Assembly: GCA_010014835.2 (NCBI GenBank)
Contig: JAAAKB020000027.1
Span: 1,304,757 to 1,336,539 of the forward strand
Direction of reading: 5' to 3'
Length of the DNA: 31,783 bases
Source of the DNA: Apostichopus leukothele
Lineage: Eukaryota; Echinodermata; Holothuroidea; Aspidochirotida; Stichopodidae
Positions 22,362-31,783 of the stretch are shown here, in pieces; the stretch's first letter is position 1; every line of letters starts with the position of its first letter. The notes under the pieces were generated by a model. It was not told where the DNA came from, did no database searches, and was given only the letters and a program-made list of their open reading frames with translations. Both the position numbers and the translations under genes were made by a program.

Positions 22362-23983
22362 CCAACTACATGGTACAGTAGGCTACCCTTGCAAGGTGTC
22401 TAAGGCATGTGTGTTACAATTGACTGCCCCCACCCTCCCCGCCCAAAAAAAACAATGGTACAAAATAATGACCTGTATTTCTGGAAGCTGGCATAAATGG
22501 GAACAAGTGTTTGGAGCAATGAAGATAACTAGATCTCATCAGTTCATATTTGAGTTATGAAAGTTATGCCACAGCCATTAGAAATTGAGCAACTTTCTAC
22601 TTAAATCACTAAAGCTACTGTTTCGTAGAAATTAAAAAAAAAAAAAATGACAATAACAATGTTGTCTCTTGTATCAGTGTTGTTGATCTAACTTCAGCCG
22701 TGCAATGACATTATAATCGATACTATGTGAAGGAGTTACGATTAACCAAAAGTGCCAGATTATTTCACTTTCTCTCTGGCTGGGAATCGTAGTTGAAAAG
22801 AGTTCAATATTGTTACAGTGTAATAGTTTGTAAATGGGTGCTTGTCATATTATCAGCTGAAAAGTGAAAGTTTTAAATTATGATTGAATATGCACGTCTT
22901 CCAGTGGGCAGCTATTGGTCAAGCCTTTTGTCAACATTATAAATAAATAAGCCGCAATGTACAAAACCTAACTGGACGCTGACTTTAATATTGAAACGGG
23001 ATGCACACAAGCATTTACAGTTCCTGAAACTAAAGCATAAGTATAGAGCATTTTGGCAATTTTATGAACACTTGCATACTGTAGTTGTCCTCATTCAAAA
23101 TAAGATTGAAATTGATCAAATATCGGCGGACAGTTTGTTAATCATCGCGTTTGTAGCAAACTCAGCATTACTGAGAAGCAATTGTAGAATACCATTTCAA
23201 CTTTAAAATCATAGTGCCCAATTTAATACTGTTTATTTCTCATATTACTGTTTAAATAATATGAAAAAGATTTGAGCAAAAGGGAAAATTTTCACCCCAC
23301 AATTTTCAGTTTGTTTCATTCAAAATGAAGACCAAAAAGCGAACTAAATGAAATTTACATTTATTGGATGATAGCATCCAAAATTATAGAAAACTAAAAT
23401 CCCAAAATAAATTAATTGAAGCTGACAATGAATTTAGAGAGCAGTGTGATCGAAGAACCGTAAGTATGTTGTCTCTCTGAAATCCAGCTGTCTAGAGTGA
23501 TAGTAATGGCGGATGTGTAAAGTACTCCTCTTCACATGTTTCAGTTTGAACATTCAGTGATATTTGATCATGAATGGGGTCTTAAATGAGCAAAGATTTT
23601 TTAATTTTTATATCATTATTTTTATTAAGAATGAAGTAGAAGTACTGTATTCATGAGTATTGGTGACGATACTTTGATGTTTCACACTATCAGATGGAAG
23701 TATTTGTCTGTTTTTTCCGCCCATGTGGGCTTAAAATACATGACCGTGAGAGCATATATGGATGTTTCTTGATATTATGATTGATTGTTAAACACTACAG
23801 TACTAGAAAATTCTCATGGGCTACAAGATCACATTCTTCACCCTAAATGGGACACAATCTCCAAAAATATACTTAGGAAGAATGATTTTGTTGGAACAAA
23901 TTTCCCACCAGTTGGCAGTCTTGTTTTAAAATATTTGATCTGGAAGAGTGAGAAATGACTTACAAATTGTAAACAGCTTCCTA
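22362..23983 (+). other. Intron segment without recognised features
   Basis: It contains a C/A-rich patch at about 22426-22452 and an A-run at about 22634-22647. A 71-codon plus-strand frame at 22991-23206 has protein-like amino acid variety, but I recognise no family, Kozak context or splice sites for it, so it is left uncalled. Confidence 0.45.
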
Positions 23984-24119
23984 ACTAGTTATATCAGGAC
24001 TGCTGTCATATACTAGTTATATCAGGACTGCTGTCATATACTAGTTATATCAGGACTGCTGTCATTTACTAGTTATATCAGCACTGCTGTCATTTACTAG
24101 TTATATTAGGACTGCTGTA
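23984..24119. repeat. 28-bp tandem repeat, 5 copies
   Basis: Units start at 23984, 24012, 24040, 24068 and 24096. Each reads ACTAGTTATATCAGG then ACTGCTGTCATAT, with one or two substitutions in the later copies. The spacing is exactly 28 bp throughout, which implies a young expansion. Confidence 0.95.
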
Positions 24120-24863
24120 AATTATAAGCAGCAGACAGATAAACAGATTGCTCACAGGGCGTGAATGTCTGCTGGAATGAAGGCAATTGTCAAAAGTGTT
24201 CTACATATAAGTTAATCAGTGTTTACATGAATGGGAATGAGTTAGAAAATGTATGTACATATGGCTATAGGGGTCCTGACAAGGGAGGCGAAGAATGAGC
24301 ATCGGGCAATCACATGTGGTCAGCAAATCAAGATGTTTTGAAATGCTTTTAAAAAAATTGTACATAAATGGAACTTGTATCGTCCAACTATGAAGTAAAG
24401 TTTCATTGTTATGTGAAGAGTGTAGTGAAATTACAATAATAATTCGGAAAAATAGCCAAAATCGAGGCAAATTCTTGTTTAATAGGAAGAAGAATAGAAA
24501 TTACATACAGTCTAGTACCAAATTCTACATTTGTAGGGATTTTGCTGATCCTCTAGAACCTTGCTGAAATTTTAATGTTTTGCTAAAAAAAAATTGTCTC
24601 CATTTACTTTGTTTTCTATGTGTGAGAAGCTTCACAGAAGTATTGCAAAAAAGAAGAAACCTTTTATCCTAATTTTCACACCACAGAATTTAAATCAGGT
24701 CTAACATAAAAGGCCTTGTAACCCTACCTAGTCAGGCATGGCCTAGCAACCAACATGCAATCCACTAACAAAATGTTAACATGTACGTTAACAATGACAT
24801 ACACAAACTTGTGTGATGCCAGTCTACGCCAGATATAATTACAACATGTTCCTTAACCTACGC

Positions 24864-24883
24864 AATAAATTGAAACAGACATC

Positions 24884-24936
<53 letters not shown>

Positions 24937-24949
24937 ATAAAAAAAAAAA
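24864..24949 (+). repeat. AATAAA plus long poly(A): possible retroposed 3' end
   Basis: AATAAA at 24864-24869 is followed 15 nt later by 50 consecutive A (24885-24934), then GAAT and 11 more A. That spacing is what a polyadenylated RNA copied into the genome would leave (a LINE- or SINE-mobilised transcript). The preceding few hundred bases show no recognisable coding sequence, and target duplications were not found by eye. A plain A-microsatellite that grew beside a chance AATAAA is the alternative. Confidence 0.45.
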
Positions 24950-25839
24950 CAAGAGAAAGAGAAGGAAGAATGTTTTACTGCTTTGTGCTTGAAGATTATT
25001 TAACAATTTCCATATGGCAAGCCCCTTAATTGTCTCTAATAAGGAGACTTTCTGTGGTTATTCCCTTGTTGCTAATTGTATTTTAAGTCTCTCCTTTTAC
25101 GATTTACATTTCCAAAGTGTTGTTCGCATTGGTATTTCTCATCTGGTTGTATTTTGTCTTTGGTCCTCTTTAAAAAATATGGAAATGTCACAAGGGCAAA
25201 ATCAAATTGAATTAATTGCTATAATTGGTGGAGTTTCAGGTTTATGAATTTGGTTTCAGTTGTATTCAGATTGAGAACATGAAAAAGAAAGGAAGAAAAA
25301 AAAAAGAGAAGAAAATACCCAAATGAGAATCATAAAAGAAACACAGGGGGTACCAATTGATAACAAGCAGAAAGTTAAAATAGGAACCTAGTTTGTTTGT
25401 GTGTAGGACTGTTTAAATGTAACAGCTTGTGGTAATCAAACATGTTAGCAACAAAGCTTGTTCCTGTATTGAATTGACTGAGAGAGAGAGAGAATAGGTT
25501 TGCCATAAACTGTGCAGAATAAAGACTCTCTTTGTGAAATGGAAGGATTTAAACTTAAGTAACCTTACAGCTATGCATATCCAATATCCATGTAAGAAGG
25601 AATATGGCTATGAGTGATAATAATATAGAAAAACCTTGTTTTACTCACTCCGGTTGAAAGAAATTAAAACTGTTTTTGTTACCAAATCTATAGGTGATTA
25701 TGACAAATTTTAACAAATGTTTAGAGGTACTTGCTAGAATAACCATGATCCCAAAATTGCTAGGTTAAGGCTAAAAAAATTTGTATAGTTTTAGAAGACT
25801 ATAAAAAAAACCCATATTTTAATACTTCTGTATTAACAA
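24950..25839 (+). other. Intron segment after the poly(A) tract
   Basis: Purine-rich patches (about 24950-24970, 25279-25315) and an (AG)n run (about 25481-25493) are present. I see no gene here. Confidence 0.45.
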
Positions 25840-26079
25840 TTAGTTGGAGTACATTTGCCACGATAATCCGCGTAGTGGGTTTATCAAAGCACTAGACTGT
25901 TCGATGTAGGCTGTCAACGTATTTTGAAACCTTTGAGACATTCTTATCTTGTTGTTCACCTTGTCTAGTTCTTTGTAACAAGTTATGGATTCATCTAACT
26001 CAGCTGTTAGAAACGTTGACAACATTTTGAAACATTGTCGCTGCAGACTTTTCCTTTTCAATCCGGTCGCTTTTGGCAA
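25840..26079 (-). other. Unexplained 80-codon open frame (possible coding relic)
   Basis: The minus strand is open for about 80 codons between two stops. The first in-frame ATG lies about 19 codons in, at the residues MLSTFLTAELDES. The translation has a balanced, helix-friendly composition (Glu, Lys, Asn, Gln, Leu, with a stretch ELDKVNNKIRMSQRF) unlike the low-complexity shadows elsewhere in the window, and the local GC content is slightly higher. No catalytic motif or family is recognised. It could be a fragment of a mobile-element protein, a host pseudogene exon, or chance. It runs opposite to the Musashi-like exon. Confidence 0.25.
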
Positions 26080-26122
26080 CTATATAGCGCTCATGTGTGC
26101 TTTTACTTATCGCCAAAGACTC

Positions 26123-26150
26123 GCAGCAGCAGCAGAGAAGAAGAAGAAGA
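26123..26150. repeat. Compound trinucleotide repeat (GCA)n-(GAA)n
   Basis: GCAGCAGCAGCA passes directly into GAGAAGAAGAAGAAGA. It lies about 45 bp from the minus-strand open frame and upstream of it on that strand. Small and probably a plain microsatellite. Confidence 0.75.
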
Positions 26151-26434
26151 TTTTATAAATGTGCAATCAATCATTCAGTCAATAATGCACGTGAGCCTAT
26201 ATTTCATCTAGTTTCTCTTAACAGCCATTGATTTCTCAGGTTCTTATGCCCGTAATCACCTCATGAGCTTCAACCTTGCCAAAGGGCAGTATGTTGTCTT
26301 CCATGCATACGACAAATACTTAAAGGAATCGTTCGGAAAGCCATTCACCTTAAAGCTGACTCTGTAGTTTTGCATCATTAGGTCATGTGACCATGCCAGC
26401 CCTGTAATGTTCACGCATTGTAGTTGGATGACTC

Positions 26435-26620
26435 TTAAAGGAGACACAAACCCAAACTATCATCATTATATTTTGGATTTTGTAATGAACAACTCCTCCA
26501 AACAGCATAAAAAGTTTTGCTCAGTTTGGGAGGTTTGCTAGTTTAAAATACATGTCTGGCAGCTGTCAGTTTGTAAATATGTGTTGTCATGGTGCCGCTG
26601 GGATCTGGATATTTTTTAAT
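26435..26620. mobile_element. Possible transposon fragment starting TTAAAGGAGACAC
   Basis: The sequence changes texture abruptly at TTAAAGGAGACACAAACCC, a form typical of terminal inverted-repeat elements. Mixed-composition sequence follows for about 180 bp before a T-rich stretch. I could not find a matching inverted end in the window, so it would be a one-ended fragment at best. Confidence 0.2.
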
Positions 26621-27050
26621 TTTCTCTTTTTTCTAATTTTTTCTAATTTTTCTAGTTTTTATTTTGTATTTTTTCATGGTAGAATGTTAGTAGTTCTGAC
26701 ACTGACAACCAATGCCACCATCATTAGGTCATGTTTAAAGCGTCAATATATTTTAAAATTAGTATTTGCAAAACCAATCTTGTTACAAAAACTATGCATT
26801 GTCGTCAATAAACATGAAACAAGTAAGCACAAGTGTCTTGATGATGTTATATTTAGACTTGCTCAAGTCTCCAGCCTTTGTTGGATGATTGAACATTAAA
26901 CCTGTGAATGGTGGCAAGGAAAACCATCAGTTCGGTTGGAGAGATTCTGCTTCCCTGATTGAAAACATGTATGCATTGTATGGTGTGCATACCCTCGCCT
27001 ATGTAGGATTTATACACCATCATGTACATGGATTTTATCAGTTCTGTCTA

Positions 27051-27200
27051 ACCTGGTCTACATCAGTTGTATGCACCTTAGTCTACATCAGTTCTATGCA
27101 CCCTAAGCTACATCAGTTTTATGCACCCTAGGCTACATCAGTTGTATGCACCCTAGGCTACATCAGTTCTATCCACCCTAGGCTACATCAGTTCCATCCA
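27051..27200. repeat. 25-bp tandem repeat, about 6 copies
   Basis: The unit is GGCTACATCAGTTGTATG followed by CACCCTA, 25 bp, repeated about six times from 27055 with substitutions at the same few positions. It begins inside a short plus-strand open frame, which it extends artificially. Confidence 0.9.
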
Positions 27201-30200
27201 TCCCCCTCATCTATGTTTTCTCTTTCCACCCTGGTCTACAGGGTTTCTAGTTTTAGTTCCCAACCACTGCTGCATGAATTGACAGCATTATCTGTTCTTT
27301 CTTTGTATTCTTTCTCAGTAACAAAAAAACTGATTTATGATCCTCAACTACTTGTGAATGGAAGCTGTAACTGAACATACATTAATGGTTGGCAGAGCTT
27401 AAGTAACATAACTCAACAAAATGGTTATTATCAGAGAATATTCAGGGAGAACTCACAAGATGATGAAATGAAGTTAAAATGTACCATTTAATCTCGCTAG
27501 CCCGTCAAGAGATAGACAATTAGAGCTAACAGATTAAAAATGCTGACTGGTGTTGTATCACGTCTGTAGTCAGTCAACTGAGACTATCCTGCGTTTGTTT
27601 AAATTGAATTTTAAATCAAGTTTTAATGTCCTTCCTTCTAGTCTCTATTTCTACCAAAAGAACTCTCCTTTAAGCTGTTAAAATGTCTTGGTCAAGAGTT
27701 ACTGAAGATTAATGACTGTCTGCTCAGGAGAGGAGAGGAGTGGAGAGGATTCGGTGCATACAGTTGGCCGTTGTGGGCCCCTATTGGTGAATGTGCTTAC
27801 CGGGTGGGCTGTTAGTGCCAGCTAATGCTTCAGATAAATCAGACTGATAGTGGAATCAACTTAAAAAACCTGGCCTCAGAGGGCTACACATTTATCACTG
27901 TTTCGATCCTGGAAGTGGGGACTCCGACCTTAACTGTGCATCCAAGCAATGAAAGTCAATTTCTCTGCTAATAACTATTGAAAGTTTGTTTCTTGCTGTT
28001 GCTAGCCAAATAATGCTTTTGGATAGAAAATATTTGGAGATAAAATGGGGTATAGGCTTTGAGGAAACACTTCCAGGGTCTGAGGGTTGAAACCGCAAAG
28101 TTGTTTTCGTTGACTGTGGTTGTCGGGTTTAAATGGTTGTATGTGGGTGTTAAAGTGGAATGTACCAAAATATTGTCAGAGTGTTTTGAGACCTGTCAAG
28201 TAACTCTGGAAAACAAAAACACTTAACCATAACCTAAAGCTTTTTGTTATTTCGACTGCCTTTAAGAAAAAAACCTTTGACAACCAGAATGTTAATTTTG
28301 TGAACCTTTCAAGATAAGTTTGTTCAGCCATTTGTGGATAAGATTTAATGGCTCTGTCAGCCATGAATGTGTTTTCCTTATACAGATTCATCACATTTCA
28401 GGTGGCTGTTTTTCTAGAATCTTATCAGACCCAAGAAGTGGCCATACACATAGATCTAAATCTGCTTTATTTTAAATGGTTATTTGGCTATTTGTCATAG
28501 TGATAGCACACAGTAGTAACCATAGTAGACCAGGAGGTCTACATGTGACTTCTCTTTTTTCCCAATTCGAGAAGCTTCTATTATGTATCTTGACTGAAAA
28601 GTCATATTGTAGACTCTTCTATATGAGATATTATTTGTTAAGCCATGCTGGGAAACATTGCTCTGATCGTTACTAAGCTTGAAGCAAGATTCTCACCCTT
28701 CTTCGTGGCATTGCGATCTAACTTCTACGTCCGTAATTGTGACGCAAAAAGTCAGGCAAGACTGAGAGTGAGTCAACATTGCCTTCAGTTTGTCCCTAGC
28801 AACTCTTGTTTTCTTTACTAAATATACACAGATGTGTAAGTAAAGAATTGTTAGGCTTGGGAGATCATTTATTTGACCCTGGCAACTACACATAAGAGAA
28901 GAATGGGAAGAAAAGAAATGAAAATCTAAAAAAAAAACCCACAAGGACTTATATGAAAATAGAAGAACCTAGTCCATTCAAGAAGTGTGTGAAGTGTTGA
29001 TATAGGTGATAGTGATTAAGGTGTGTAAGACCAAATCTTTTGCAATCTGATCATGCTGCACCTACAGTTAAGTGCTGCTTTCAGTAACCTTCTGCAATGT
29101 GCCTATAAGGTTATTAACTAATGCAAACAGGTATTAAAGGCTGCACGCAATGGGAACCTTTATACGCTGGGAATAGGCCGTTGAACATGTTCAATGAGTT
29201 TGCAAAACTTGTGACATACATAAGCAAAATGGGTAGTGACAGAATGTGGAGGTGTCTGCAATGCTACGGTCCTATGAATGGATTCCTATTTGTGAAAACA
29301 AGTGATTCTAGCTTCCTTGGATGTCTAGCGCTAAGCTAGACATTGGCCCTACCGTGCTCAGAACAATATGATGACTTCACCACTATGAATGTCAAAGTAT
29401 GTGGTCAATGTATGTGGCTCTAGATGTAAGTGGCTCTAGCATTGAATGTCAATATTGACAACCTTGTCATTTGAACTCACTTTTACTTTATCACTGGTAA
29501 CAATTACACAATTCTAGTAGTCCACTGGTCACTACTGGCCAATTCTAGGGATACATGTTGATCCTTGTGACCAGTTTTTGTTTCGGCTCTGACAAGTATT
29601 AAACATCCATAACTTTGTAATTTTGTTGTATATGTTACATTTTAACCTTTTACCATTTCTGCCTATAGTGAAATTCCAAACAAATCCCTATTGCTGCCAG
29701 TTTCAGAGTGACTCATTCATCCAGTTATATAGCTGAAAGTCAAATTGTTATCAGCAGAATATTATTTTTCACACTTGACTGGGCATTGCATATTGAATTC
29801 AGGCCAAATGGAGATTGAGAGCATGAATGATTCTGTGGAACTATAAATACAGATGCTCTGTGACTTTGTTAAATGCATCCCTGGTAATACATCAAGCTGT
29901 TGCCATCATTAATCTCATAGATTTGGACCATTGTTTAAGGAGTACTTCTTCTGGTGGTATTTTAATTTTTCGCTAGTATATCTAAGGCCAGTTATTAATG
30001 AACTTCCCACAGCTATTGTTTGGCAGGTCAAGAATTTGTAAACTTGAAAAGTAGTCTTCCTTTCCTGCACTTTATATCGAAAATTCACTTTTGTTATTTG
30101 CAAAATATCAGACCCTAGCGAGCGATACATTACCTGTTTACGCATGCAGTACTACTGTACTAACAACAACCTGCATGTTCAGTGGTACATGCCTGGATAT

Positions 30201-31663
30201 CTTACAGGCTATGAGATAAACAATTGTAATCCTAACAGCACTCAATGCCTTTAATGATACATCTTTAAGTTGGGCTTGTCTTTGGTAGAGATTGGTTGCT
30301 TGCCGTGAACTACCCAAGCATATCATCTTTTTAAGAACAATTGTTGTAAATTGTTACTTTTAAAACCTGTAATTAGGATCATCATGAATCATGTGAATCT
30401 AGCTAGCATTTTTGACATTTTTAGATGTTTCAGTCACTACCGATGCCCACAACTTTAGGAGCAGAATATATGTCAAGATATTTGTCCTATTTAAAATCCA
30501 CTTCATTAAGTTTTAGCTGCTTTTCAATTTGTTGTTGCCATGCTGATAAGTTTCTTTGATATAAGAAAGTATAGTGACCTTTGACCTCAAGGTCTACCAT
30601 TGGGATGTATATTGCTCAGTGGGAAATGGCTTCCATTTTGTTGTGATGATTTTTGTCCTCATATCTTCGCTGGTGGAAGCATTCCTCAGCCCTTTTTACA
30701 AAGCGGTCTGCCTTCTTGGCGGGGATCTTTGTATCATCATAGTTTCCTTAAATCCACTGTTAAACTGTATGTGAACATTGTAATGTGTTGGTGAATGATG
30801 TATTGTTTAACACAGTGTAGGAGAAACTGTCATCAATATGAGATATTAGCTGTCAAGAAGTACTATACCTAAATGGTCACATGGTCCATAAGTAAGCTCG
30901 CTTGATTGGATGTTTCTATGGACAGCTAGAGATGTGGAGTAAATTGTTAGCCGAAAATGAGAGATATATTTACCAGCTTTGGCAGTCAGTACTTGCTCAG
31001 ATCCTAAGAGCAATAAGAAAAATCACATGAGGTGCTAAAAGAATATTGCTTACCCCACTATTTTCAACTTAATGACATTAGAGGTAAAACCAGAAAGGCT
31101 CATGTAGTTGGTAGAATTAGATACCCAACAAACCAATATGTACTGATTGTCCCAAGGTGTATCATCAATACAGTAATGGCATCATGAATTAGCTGACAGT
31201 ATCCCTGTTCCACCAAGATTTATCTACATATACTGCCACTTAAGCAGCTATCAGCCAGTTTAGATTCAATCACTAACTATTATTGATTATCCTTTCAAAG
31301 CCACATAAAGATTTTCTCCTAAGAACCTCCTCCTTTAGACACCCTTATCACAATTCAACAATGACTTCCCCTAACCCATACTGAATACTGCTCTCCTTGA
31401 GGGGACACAGGCATGGACCTCTCTAGGTCTCTCTGCATTCTTAGTTTGAAGTTTATAATCTCATTGTTTGTTATTTAAATAACCATTAACCAACGTTGTC
31501 TGTGCGATTTCAGAATTCTTACATACATGTGTATTACATGTTAACCTGGATTTGACCGAACAATGACATATTAAGTACTTACAATATGCAATTTAAATAT
31601 AATATATTTGAGTCTAGGAAGGTCACTCGTCACTCTTCTATTGTAATATGTAACAATAACAAG
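27201..31663 (+). other. Intron, distal part
   Basis: No gene is recognised. A GC-richer, non-repetitive block at about 27720-27860 includes a short GGAGAGGAGAGGAG run and then mixed sequence, and could be a conserved element. The remaining short open frames on both strands look random. No acceptor followed by RRM2-like coding sequence was seen. Confidence 0.5.
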
Positions 31664-31783
31664 TTTAAAGGCATTGAAGACTCACCCCAAACCACGTGCC
31701 GTGCTCTGAAAAAGTTAACTTTCCGTTGCTTGCAAGTGAAGTTTTCTTCTTGTCCCTACAAAATGCAGACAGTAATGAAACGT
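31664..31783. mobile_element. Possible transposon edge cut by the window end
   Basis: From TTTAAAGGCATTGAAGACTC onward the composition is GC-richer and unlike the flanking intron. The start TTTAAAGG resembles the start of the candidate at 26435. The element, if real, continues beyond the window, so its other end cannot be checked here. Confidence 0.25.

Noticed and set aside
26552-26899. Plus-strand 115-codon frame with a hydrophobic N-terminal part
   Set aside because: The hydrophobic, Phe-rich part comes from a T-rich tract (about 26613-26677) and resembles no membrane protein family; no splice or promoter context.

Overview
The window looks like the interior of a large, AT-rich metazoan gene. 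It holds one recognisable coding exon and about 30 kb of intron-like sequence. No bacterial features were seen: no operons, no long ORFs, no rRNA. The organism is most likely an invertebrate animal. A deuterostome such as an echinoderm would fit the intron texture, the short inverted-repeat elements and the minisatellites, but nothing in the sequence proves the clade.

The anchor is a 42-nt exon at 1726-1767 on the + strand. It has a pyrimidine-rich AG acceptor, a near-perfect GTAAGT donor, and only one frame free of stops. That frame reads VDPKKAIPKKAQVK. It matches, over 14 residues, the linker between RRM1 and RRM2 of Musashi-type RNA-binding proteins (vertebrate form IDPKVAFPRRAQPK, recalled from family knowledge): 8 identities and mostly conservative differences. 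Sequence 1-1725 would then be the end of the upstream intron, and 1768-31783 a downstream intron of more than 30 kb whose acceptor lies outside the window. No RRM1 or RRM2 core motif (KGFGFV- or KIFVGGL-like) was found elsewhere here.

Layout: 1-1725, upstream intron with a possible decayed tRNA-derived SINE. 1726-1767, the exon, followed by a long U-rich tract (1791-1866) that may help its splicing. 1867-7583, intron with a GC-richer, possibly conserved block near 3.8-4.0 kb. 7584-8150, a foldback/MITE-like element with inverted repeats of about 210 bp. 8151-16436, intron with A-runs and a homeodomain/POU-site-rich block near 12.9-13.1 kb. 16.4-27.2 kb, a stretch unusually rich in tandem arrays with units of 35, 27, 68/74, 28 and 25 bp, plus a retroposon-like AATAAA/poly(A) end at 24.9 kb and an unexplained 80-codon minus-strand open frame at 25.8-26.1 kb. 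27.2-31.8 kb, mostly featureless intron, with a possible transposon edge at the right end.

No undescribed gene system could be demonstrated. The observations most worth checking are the divergent Musashi-like mini-exon with its U-rich neighbour, the 567-bp foldback element, the partly dimeric 68/74-bp array, and the minus-strand open frame.
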